Origin: Micromonosporaceae bacterium
GTDB lineage: Bacteria > Actinomycetota > Actinomycetes > Mycobacteriales > Micromonosporaceae
Assembly: GCA_003543035.1 (NCBI GenBank)
Contig: DPJL01000281.1
Span: 1-9,389, forward strand
Direction of reading: 5' to 3'
Length of the DNA: 9,389 bases
Of this stretch, positions 1 through 5,281 are shown in pieces. The position numbers and the translations under genes are program-made. Every line of letters starts with the position of its first letter. Within the stretch, counting starts at the first letter, position 1. The notes below the pieces were generated by a model. That model was given only the letters and a program-made list of their open reading frames with translations. It searched no databases and was not told where the DNA came from.

Positions 1-91
1 CCGATCCGAGAGACACCCCCTAATCATCTGGGACTGCGACGGCAGCGCGAAGCAGCGCTGGCGGCTTGGATAAATCCCTTCCGGGCGGCTC

Positions 92-120
92 TTGACATAC
101 TCGCAATCCGGGCATAACGT
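92..120 (+). promoter_or_regulatory. SigA-like promoter pair facing the 3' end of the hydrolase gene
   Basis: TTGACA at 92-97 is a perfect -35 match. After a 17-bp spacer TAACGT at 115-120 fits the mycobacterial -10 pattern TAnnnT. A start near 127 would read rightward, antisense to the hydrolase gene, with no convincing plus-strand coding sequence behind it. It could drive an antisense or small RNA, serve a gene lost from this site, or be a chance match. No transcript evidence is available. Confidence 0.35.
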
Positions 121-129
121 GAGTTTTGG

Positions 130-162
130 AGCCCGACTCATCTATAGCAGAAGAGCCGGGCT
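130..162 (-). terminator. Possible terminator hairpin after the hydrolase gene
   Basis: AGCCCG at 130-135 pairs perfectly with CGGGCT at 157-162. After one mismatch, CTC at 137-139 pairs with GAG at 153-155, leaving a 13-nt loop. It begins 13 bp past the hydrolase stop codon, where a terminator is expected. There is no U-tract on the minus-strand RNA, which is common for mycobacterial terminators but makes the call weak. Confidence 0.35.
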
Positions 163-175
163 TCATATTGTGCAT

Positions 176-1039
176 TCAGCCCCGTAGAAAGGGGCGCAGC
201 ACGCTCGCAAGCGCATCCGGCGCCTCTTCGGCGATGTGATGCCCACTCGGGACGGCGATGCCGATGACATGACTGGCCCACCGCTGCCACACCGCCACTG
301 GATTGCCGTAGAGCATTGGCATGTCGTCACGCGTCGCCCACACCACCAGGGTGGGACAGGAAACCTTGCGGTCGTTGGCTCGGTCGTCATCGTCGGCTGC
401 CCGGTCCAGACCCAACCCAGCCCGGTAGTCCTCACACATGGCATGGACGGTTGCCGGGTCGTGTAAGGATTCTCGAAGATCGGCATATGCCTCCGGGCCC
501 ATGTGGCTGGGGTCGATCTGGTACCAGCCGTCAGGATCGGCATTGATGACACGCTCCGCAGGCTTCGCCGTCTGGCCCAGGAAGAACCAGTGCCACCAAG
601 CGGAGGCAAAGCGTACGTCACAGCTCGCCAGAGCTTCCCCGATGGGCACCGCATCGAGCACCGCCAAGTGGGTCACCACCTCCGGATGGTCCATCGCCAG
701 CCGATGCGCGACATAGGCGCCGCGGTCGTGGCCGACCACGGCGAACTGGGTGTGGCCGAGCTTGGCCATCAGGCCGACCATGTCCTGCGCCATAGCCCGC
801 TTGGTATAGGTGCTGTGGTCGCGAGCCGAGGTCGGCTTCGACGACTGGCCGTAGCCGCGAAGATCGGGACAGACGACCGTATAGCCGCCGGCGACCAATA
901 GTGGCGCCACCTTGTGCCATGTGACGTGGGTTCTGGGATGCCCATGCAACAGCAGGACAGCCGGACCTTCCCCTCCGACGCGAGTGCGGAGGGTCACCTC
1001 CCCCACCGGATAGTGGTCCAGCGCGAATCCGTCGAACAT
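176..1039 (-). CDS. Alpha/beta hydrolase, haloacetate dehalogenase-like
   Basis: A 287-residue alpha/beta-hydrolase-fold protein, about full length for the fluoroacetate dehalogenase/epoxide hydrolase group, cytoplasmic with no signal peptide. Visible motifs in order: oxyanion-region HGHP at 32-35; PDLRGYG at 58-64; nucleophile elbow GHDRG at 103-107, giving D105 as nucleophile; D129 as likely acid; and SGH at 265-267, giving H267 as base. The cap keeps the HW pair (150-151) and the DYRAG motif (Y205) that form the halide pocket in fluoroacetate dehalogenases. An Asp nucleophile fits hydrolytic dehalogenation or epoxide opening rather than an esterase. One oddity: the family's second carboxylate-binding Arg, three residues after R106, is Y109 here, so haloacetate may not be the substrate. 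The ATG start is supported by a purine-rich Shine-Dalgarno (AGGGAAGG, about 1043-1050). The gene is divergent from the oxidoreductase group. The family is secure, the substrate unknown. Confidence 0.88.
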   Translation of the reverse strand: MFDGFALDHYPVGEVTLRTRVGGEGPAVLLLHGHPRTHVTWHKVAPLLVAGGYTVVCPDLRGYGQSSKPTSARDHSTYTKRAMAQDMVGLMAKLGHTQFAVVGHDRGAYVAHRLAMDHPEVVTHLAVLDAVPIGEALASCDVRFASAWWHWFFLGQTAKPAERVINADPDGWYQIDPSHMGPEAYADLRESLHDPATVHAMCEDYRAGLGLDRAADDDDRANDRKVSCPTLVVWATRDDMPMLYGNPVAVWQRWASHVIGIAVPSGHHIAEEAPDALASVLRPFLRG

Positions 1040-1144
1040 GACCTTCCCTCTACCCGCAAATACCCAGGTCTAACCCTATTCCTCCAATGTGGACGACCAT
1101 CTCGGTGTTTGAACGGGGAAAGCCGGGCACGGGATAGACAGCAA

Positions 1145-1311
1145 GTGATACCTCAAGGCGAGTTCGAAGACCTCGAGGGGAAAGCCAAGGAAAGGATCAG
1201 CGACGCCACCGACAACGAGAGCCGCCAGGCCGAAGGCCTGGCGGATCAGGCAAGGCCGAAAAGGTCGGCGACGACATTCGTGACGCCGCTGACGAACTTC
1301 GCGATCGGTAA
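1145..1311 (+). pseudogene. CsbD-family stress-response gene remnant, frameshifted
   Basis: From GTG 1145 the frame encodes a CsbD-like N-terminal half: FEDLEGKAKERISDAT, then a charged stretch ending GLADQA at about 1252. The family's second half (KAEKVGDDIRDAADELRDR, then TAA at 1309-1311) is present but one frame back, starting at 1252. Together they would give the usual 55-60-residue CsbD protein, a small charged protein of general stress responses with unknown biochemistry. The break lies in 1247-1257. A single lost A in GCA(A)AGG would explain it, as would a 7-bp deletion between GGCAA direct repeats. Because the stop is bypassed, the first half runs in frame into the downstream oxidoreductase. 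There is no strong Shine-Dalgarno; GGGA lies 10 nt upstream. It could be a sequencing error rather than a true relic. Confidence 0.72.
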
Positions 1312-1328
1312 TGACACTGTCGCCGGGT

Positions 1329-1348
1329 CCGGCCCGGCCACCGGCCGG
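1329..1348 (+). terminator. GC-rich hairpin after the csbD remnant
   Basis: CCGGCC at 1329-1334 pairs with GGCCGG at 1343-1348 over an 8-nt loop, 17 bp past the old csbD stop codon. An overlapping perfect 12-bp palindrome, CACCGGCCGGTG, lies at 1339-1350. It could be a terminator of the former csbD gene, an operator for the downstream oxidoreductase, or a composition effect in GC-rich DNA. There is no U-tract. Confidence 0.3.
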
Positions 1349-1366
1349 TGTGTGCGCGGGGTCGTT

Positions 1367-1381
1367 GAGGGGAATATCCCC
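1367..1381 (+). promoter_or_regulatory. Shine-Dalgarno of the Rieske oxidoreductase, inside a small hairpin
   Basis: GAGGGG at 1367-1372 lies 12 nt before ATG 1385 and is the best ribosome-binding site in this region, so it fixes the start. The same bases form the left arm of a perfect 5-bp inverted repeat: GGGGA 1369-1373, loop ATA, TCCCC 1377-1381. Folding would hide the site. It may equally be a 13-bp protein-binding palindrome. Confidence 0.5.
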
Positions 1382-1384
1382 GGC

Positions 1385-2899
1385 ATGGGACTACCTGGCA
1401 CCGCTGAGTCGTATTGGATGCAGTCGTCCGGTGCAACCGAACATGACCCGTTGCTTGCGGAGACAAATGTCGATGTGGCCGTCGTCGGAGGCGGGATCGC
1501 GGGGCTCTGCACGGCGTGGGAGCTGACCAAAGCGGGGCGCGCTGTGGCCGTGCTCGACGCGGGGCGCATTGCCGCCGGGGTCACCGGGAACACGACGGCG
1601 AAGCTGACCGCCCTGCATAGCTTGATCTACGGCGATCTCACGTCATCTTTTGGGGAGCAGGCCGCGGCGCAGTACGCCAGCTCGCAGCAGGATGCGGTGG
1701 AGCATGTGGCTCACACGGCTGCGGAGCTGAACATCGACTGTGACCTAGAACGGTTGCCCGCCTTCACCTATACAACTTCGGCCGACCACGTGGACCGGAT
1801 GGCAGCCGAGGCAGAGGCCGCCGCGAAAGCGGGCCTGCCGGCGTCCTTTGTCAACGAGACGGGATTGCCGTATCCGGTGGCAGCTGCGGTACGCGTGGAC
1901 AATCAGGCTCAGTTTCACCCGCGCAAGTACCTGCTCGCCTTGGCACAGGCCATCATCGACCACGGTGGCCGCATCTACGAGAACACCAGAATCGTGGACC
2001 TCGACGAAGGCGAGCCCTGCCGGCTGCGCACCGCCACCGGAGCGACAGTCACCGCCGGCGAGGTGGTGGTCGCGACGCACTATCCGATCTTCGACCGAGC
2101 CATGCTCTTCGCACGGCTCGTCCCGCACCGCGATCTTGTCCTGGCCGCACCCATCCCGGCCGACCAGGATCCCTTGGGCATGTTCATTACCAAGGAAGAC
2201 AACCTCCGCTCGGTGCGCACCGCACCATACCTTGACGGGCAACGACTTCTCATCGTCACCGGCGAGAAATTCACGCCGGGCACCGATGCCGTGGTGGAAA
2301 AGTTTGAGCGACTCGAAGCCTGGATGCGGCAACACTTCCCGATCGGGGAGATCACGCATCGGTGGGCCGCCCAGGACAACAACAGCAGCGACCATCTGCC
2401 ATTTGTGGGGCCGCTGCACGCCTTTGCCAAACACACCTGGGTCGCCACCGGCTTCGCGGGTTGGGGCATGAGCAACGGAGTCATGTCGGGCCGGCTGCTC
2501 GCGGCATCGATCACCGGGCAAACGCTGCCCTGGACCGAGCTCTATGACCCGCGTCGGCTGCATCCGCTCACCGAAGCCGGCCCGCTTCTCAAGGCCCAGG
2601 CCAAGGTGACAAGCCACTTCGTCGGTGACCGGCTGAAGAGTCCAGCTCTGGATTCGGCGGATGAGCTTTTGCCGGGTACCGGCGCAGTCCTGCGCCTAGG
2701 CGGAAAGCGTTGCGCGGTCTACCGGGACGAAGCCGGTGCGCTGCATACCATTTCGGCTACCTGCACGCACCTGGGTTGCATTGTGGCCTTCAACGACGCC
2801 GAGAAAACATGGGAGTGCCCATGCCACGGCTCACGCTTTGACGTAGATGGGGAGGTCTTGCAGGGCCCGGCGATCCGGCCGCTGTCGCGGGAAGCTTAA
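1385..2899 (+). CDS. FAD-dependent oxidoreductase with C-terminal Rieske [2Fe-2S] domain
   Basis: A 504-residue two-domain redox protein. The N-terminal DAO-type FAD domain has the dinucleotide motif VVGGGIAGL at 33-41 and the ribose-binding acid D58 at the end of the second strand. A second FAD-contact segment, TGFAGWGMSNG, lies just before the domain end. The Rieske domain occupies roughly the last 80 residues: C460-x-H462, then C478-x2-H481 as cluster ligands, plus C465 and C480, the pair that forms a disulfide in bc1-type Rieske proteins. All six are present, so the cluster should be competent. This is a known cytoplasmic family of about 510 residues whose substrates are mostly undefined; amine oxidation is a common guess. 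The frame is open upstream to 914, but ATG 1385 has a Shine-Dalgarno and begins with the family's usual short lead ending SYW, so the upstream part is treated as the csbD remnant and shadow. The BBE-like oxidoreductase follows 95 bp later. Confidence 0.9.
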   Translation: MGLPGTAESYWMQSSGATEHDPLLAETNVDVAVVGGGIAGLCTAWELTKAGRAVAVLDAGRIAAGVTGNTTAKLTALHSLIYGDLTSSFGEQAAAQYASSQQDAVEHVAHTAAELNIDCDLERLPAFTYTTSADHVDRMAAEAEAAAKAGLPASFVNETGLPYPVAAAVRVDNQAQFHPRKYLLALAQAIIDHGGRIYENTRIVDLDEGEPCRLRTATGATVTAGEVVVATHYPIFDRAMLFARLVPHRDLVLAAPIPADQDPLGMFITKEDNLRSVRTAPYLDGQRLLIVTGEKFTPGTDAVVEKFERLEAWMRQHFPIGEITHRWAAQDNNSSDHLPFVGPLHAFAKHTWVATGFAGWGMSNGVMSGRLLAASITGQTLPWTELYDPRRLHPLTEAGPLLKAQAKVTSHFVGDRLKSPALDSADELLPGTGAVLRLGGKRCAVYRDEAGALHTISATCTHLGCIVAFNDAEKTWECPCHGSRFDVDGEVLQGPAIRPLSREA

Positions 2900-2910
2900 A
2901 AGAATTTCTC

Positions 2911-2931
2911 AGCAGAGCGATGAGTTCTGCT
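2911..2931 (+). terminator. Inverted repeat between the two oxidoreductase genes
   Basis: AGCAGA at 2911-2916 pairs perfectly with TCTGCT at 2926-2931 over a 9-nt loop, 11 bp past the Rieske oxidoreductase stop codon. The stem is only moderately stable and lacks a U-tract, so it may slow or partly end transcription, or mean nothing. If it terminates, the next gene would need its own promoter, and I do not see one. Confidence 0.3.
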
Positions 2932-2966
2932 CGGCTGCTCGGTCTTACTCCTCGAAAGGCCCGCCA

Positions 2967-2986
2967 CCTCGGCGGCCGAGGAGAGG
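2967..2986 (+). promoter_or_regulatory. Shine-Dalgarno of the BBE-like gene, overlapped by a hairpin
   Basis: GAGGAGAGG at 2978-2986, 8 nt before ATG 2995, is the strongest ribosome-binding site in the window and selects that start over the in-frame ATG at 2920. CCTCGG at 2967-2972 and CCGAGG at 2976-2981 form a perfect 6-bp stem with a 3-nt loop. Its right arm covers the first four bases of the Shine-Dalgarno and leaves GAGAGG partly free. Confidence 0.55.
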
Positions 2987-2994
2987 ACGCTGAG

Positions 2995-4311
2995 ATGAAC
3001 CGGCACTTCGAAGGCGCGGTGTACCTGCCAGGCGATGACGGCTACGAGGCACACCGGCGCCCGCTGCGGGCAGATCTTGATCCGCATCCGGCGATCGTGA
3101 TCGAAGCGCTGAGCGCCTCGGATATTCGCATCGCCATCGCCGCCGCACGGGAACGCCAGATGCCGTTCGCGGTACAGGCCACCGGGCACGGCACCCACGT
3201 CGCATGCGACGGCGGGATCCTGGTCAAGACCTCAGCCATGACAAGGGTTCTGGTCGATCCGGATCGGCGGATAGCGCGAGTCGGGCCGGGTACCCGATGG
3301 AGCGACGTGCTCGCCGCCGCAACGCCATTCGGTCTGGCGCCGCTATCCGGCTCGTCGCCCTCGGTGGGCGTGACCGGCTACACCCTCGGCGGCGGAGTCG
3401 GCTGGCTCTCCCGCAAATTCGGCTTCGCCGCGGACAATGTGCTCCGCGCACAGGTCGTTACCGCGGACGGGCGTCTGCTTATGGCCAGCCCGGACCAGCA
3501 TCCCGACCTGTTCTGGGCATTGCGCGGTGGCGGCGGCAACTTCGGTGTCGTGACCTCGCTGGAGTTCCAGCTGCATCCGGTCGCGCAGGTGTACGCCGGG
3601 TCGGCCAGTTTCGCCGTCGACTCCGCGGCGAAAACCGTTGCGCTATACCGTGATTGGGCCGCCAACGCGCCGGACGAGATGAGCACCGCGATCGTCCTAC
3701 GGCAGACACCCGATGGCACCAGGGAGCTCGTCATCAAGGCTATGTACACCGGGGACGCCGATGTTGCGAGGAAGTTGCTCGCTCCACTGTGGACGGTGGC
3801 TGGACCGGCTTTGCGGGAGGACTTCCGCTCGATGCCCTATGCGGAGGCTGCGATGGGTGGGACTGCGGCTCGGTACCTGGACCTCTTCCGCGAGCTGCCC
3901 GACCCGATGATCGACGTGTTGATCGCCGCGCACGAACAGACCGGCTCCACAGTGGAGATCCGGCATTGGGGTGGCGCGATGGCCAACCCCGGACCCAACG
4001 CCGGCCCGGTCGGCCACCGCGACGTGCCGTTCTCGGTCATCCTCGACGCACCCACACCGCAATTGGCGCAATCGCTACAGCCTTACGGCATTGGCGGCTC
4101 ATTCCTGAACTTCCTCGGCGACACCACCAAGACGCACACCGCTTTCACACCCGCGAACTATGCGCGCCTGCAAGAGGTCAAGGCGAGCTATGACCCGGAG
4201 AACCTCTTCCGCATCAACCACAACATCGCACCTTCACGAATCGAGCGGCGGGGCGTAGAAGTTGGTCGTGTTCTCCACCGCCGCGGCCACCTCGTCGCTG
4301 GACGCTCCTGA
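2995..4311 (+). CDS. BBE-like FAD-linked oxidoreductase
   Basis: A 438-residue protein of the PCMH-type FAD-binding_4 family with a C-terminal BBE segment, usual length for bacterial members. The FAD domain covers about 30-200: ATGHG at 62-66, where H65 matches the family's 8-alpha-histidyl FAD link; then PSVGVTGYTLGGGVGWLSR (122-140); then DLFWALRGGGGNFGVVT (171-187). The BBE signature YDPENLFRINHNI sits at 399-411. Bicovalent members also have a Cys in G-x-C-P-x-V-G; here that position is S121, so FAD can be held by one covalent bond at most. Such enzymes oxidise alcohols, sugars or alkaloid-like compounds using O2; the substrate here is unknown. About 25 residues follow the usual family end, and this tail lies antisense to the SRPBCC gene in a 78-bp convergent overlap. 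No signal peptide is visible. Confidence 0.88.
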   Translation: MNRHFEGAVYLPGDDGYEAHRRPLRADLDPHPAIVIEALSASDIRIAIAAARERQMPFAVQATGHGTHVACDGGILVKTSAMTRVLVDPDRRIARVGPGTRWSDVLAAATPFGLAPLSGSSPSVGVTGYTLGGGVGWLSRKFGFAADNVLRAQVVTADGRLLMASPDQHPDLFWALRGGGGNFGVVTSLEFQLHPVAQVYAGSASFAVDSAAKTVALYRDWAANAPDEMSTAIVLRQTPDGTRELVIKAMYTGDADVARKLLAPLWTVAGPALREDFRSMPYAEAAMGGTAARYLDLFRELPDPMIDVLIAAHEQTGSTVEIRHWGGAMANPGPNAGPVGHRDVPFSVILDAPTPQLAQSLQPYGIGGSFLNFLGDTTKTHTAFTPANYARLQEVKASYDPENLFRINHNIAPSRIERRGVEVGRVLHRRGHLVAGRS

Positions 4312-4878
4312 AGCCAGAAATGCTTTCCCCCATGCTTTACTGCTGCGGGTGGAGAACTCCCGTGCCTCCGCAGATGCCTCCCAGGCGGCCGGGTCCTCAA
4401 TGGCTCCGCCCCGCAGGTGCAGGCTGAGGCCGAGCAGGCCGAGGTCCCAACCAACACCGACTGCTCCGGGGCCGAACTGGCCCCACATTTGCGGGTCGAC
4501 GGCAGCCGAGTGCTCAAGCTCGAAGACGGTTTGGCCTTCCTTACCCTGAGACAGCCGCACAACTACCTCGCTGACGTCCTTCTCGGTCGGATTCTCACCG
4601 TAGATCCAGGTGACCTTGAGCAGCTTGGGTGGCTCGCAGCGCAAGATCTCCCCACCGGCATTGCCTTTGAGCTGATATTTGCCGCCGAGTCTCAAGTCGC
4701 CGGTGACGGGAAGGAACCAGCGGCCGATGCGCGCGGGGTCGGTGACGGCATCCCACACGTCCTCGATCTCCGCCTGATAGGTGCGCCGCAACCGGACGAC
4801 ATTTGCCTCGCCGGCCGGAATCTTCCCCGTGCCAACCTCGCGCTGGATCTCACCGATCTGGTCAATGATCTCGCTCAT
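4234..4878 (-). CDS. SRPBCC/AHSA1-like ligand-binding protein
   Basis: A 214-residue START/Bet v1-type helix-grip protein. After a charged lead (1-30), the domain shows the AHSA1 pattern: VWDAVTDPARIGRWFLPVTGDLRLGG at about 41-66 in two parts (VWDAVTDP, then IGRWF); GGEIL at 75-79; PPKLLKVTW at 83-91; and a late helix rich in Trp, Ala and Glu. The fold makes a hydrophobic cavity for lipids, polyketides or other small hydrophobic molecules; many members have no known ligand. The start is ATG 4878, with Shine-Dalgarno AGAGGAAAG just upstream, inside the end of the arsR-like gene (17-bp overlap), indicating translational coupling. An open frame extends upstream to 5028 but only as a shadow of the regulator gene. 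The last 26 codons overlap the 3' end of the convergent BBE-like gene. The family call is firm; the function is inferred only from pairing with the repressor. Confidence 0.88.
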   Translation of the reverse strand: MSEIIDQIGEIQREVGTGKIPAGEANVVRLRRTYQAEIEDVWDAVTDPARIGRWFLPVTGDLRLGGKYQLKGNAGGEILRCEPPKLLKVTWIYGENPTEKDVSEVVVRLSQGKEGQTVFELEHSAAVDPQMWGQFGPGAVGVGWDLGLLGLSLHLRGGAIEDPAAWEASAEAREFSTRSSKAWGKAFLASGASSDEVAAAVENTTNFYAPPLDS

Positions 4879-5230
4879 GATCTTTCCTCTCTGCTGACTG
4901 GCGTAGCCGACGCTCGCGTTTGCCCCGGGCAAGCTCGGTCGCCAGCGCATCCAGGCGCTGCTCCCAGAACCGCCGGAAGGGCTCAAGCCAGGTGTCGACC
5001 TCCTGCAGCGGCGCTGAGTCCACCGCATACAGCCGGCGCGTGCCGCTAGCGCGGACGGTCGCGAAACCGTTGTCGCGCAGCACCTTCAGATGTTGCGACA
5101 CGGCCGGCTGAGAGATGCCGAACTCGTCCTGGATCGCCGCGCTCACCGCCCCGGAGGTCTGCTCACCATCGGCGAGCAGCTCCAGGATGCGGCGTCGCAC
5201 CGGATCACCGAGAACGTCGAACGCGTGCAC
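4862..5230 (-). CDS. ArsR-family winged-helix transcriptional repressor
   Basis: A 122-residue ArsR/SmtB-type regulator. It begins MHAFDVLGDPVRRRILELLADGE (two typical halves: dimer helix, then first DNA-binding-domain helix). The helix-turn-helix lies at about 26-54, with recognition helix ISQPAVSQHLKVLRD in two turns, and the wing RASGTRRLY at 60-68. The C-terminal part (75-100) is amphipathic with aromatic residues, then a basic tail. There is no CxC metal-binding pair in the recognition helix, and no Cys at all, so arsenic or cadmium sensing of the classic kind is unlikely. This subclass often pairs with SRPBCC proteins, as here. The start is GTG 5228-5230, where the family's N-terminus begins. 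No Shine-Dalgarno is visible, and a -10 box ends 6 nt upstream, so translation is probably leaderless. It likely represses itself and the downstream SRPBCC gene. Confidence 0.92.
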   Translation of the reverse strand: MHAFDVLGDPVRRRILELLADGEQTSGAVSAAIQDEFGISQPAVSQHLKVLRDNGFATVRASGTRRLYAVDSAPLQEVDTWLEPFRRFWEQRLDALATELARGKRERRLRQSAERKDHERDH

Positions 5231-5236
5231 AGAGCG

Positions 5237-5266
5237 ATTATCTTAGCTTCGGCTTATATAAGTCAA
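5237..5266 (-). promoter_or_regulatory. Leaderless promoter of the arsR-like gene with palindromic operator
   Basis: On the minus strand TTGACT (5266-5261) and GATAAT (5242-5237) form a -35/-10 pair with an 18-bp spacer. Six bases after the -10 comes the GTG start codon at 5230, so the transcript should begin at or next to the start codon. CTTATATAAG (5253-5262) is a perfect 10-bp palindrome covering the edge of the -35 and part of the spacer, the usual place for an ArsR-family operator. GGCTT/AAGCC arms (5251-5255, 5265-5269) frame it. AT-rich compared with all flanking DNA. Confidence 0.6.
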
Positions 5267-5281
5267 GCCTGAAACAAGGAA

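Larger units (their letters stand above)
1..175. other. Non-coding left edge with two hairpins and a promoter-like site
   Basis: I see no gene here. The stretch holds a 6-bp hairpin (arms 43-48 and 55-60, CAGCGC/GCGCTG, 6-nt loop), a promoter-like pair at 92-120, and a second inverted repeat at 130-162 next to the hydrolase stop codon. The first hairpin could end a gene to the left of the window, but no such gene is visible. Nothing tRNA-like was recognised by eye. Confidence 0.5.

Noticed and set aside
1060..1136. SigF-like promoters: GGGTAT (minus, 1065-1060) before the hydrolase and GTTT/GGGATA (plus, 1107-1136) before csbD
   Set aside because: The first lacks a GTTT-type -35 at the right distance and the second has a 20-bp spacer, longer than the usual SigF spacing.
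914..1384. Extended N-terminus (157 residues) of the Rieske oxidoreductase frame
   Set aside because: It overlaps the divergent hydrolase gene, contains the csbD remnant, has no family match and lacks a Shine-Dalgarno; ATG 1385 fits the family start.
1745..2617. 290-codon minus-strand open frame
   Set aside because: It lies fully antisense to the well-supported FAD/Rieske gene, has no recognisable domain and reads like the complement of GC-rich coding DNA.
2920..2994. Earlier ATG for the BBE-like gene
   Set aside because: It adds 25 residues without family similarity and has no strong Shine-Dalgarno, whereas ATG 2995 has GAGGAGAGG at 8 nt.
4879..5028. Upstream extension of the SRPBCC frame
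   Set aside because: It lies within the arsR-like gene in another frame; ATG 4878 has a good Shine-Dalgarno and gives the normal domain start.
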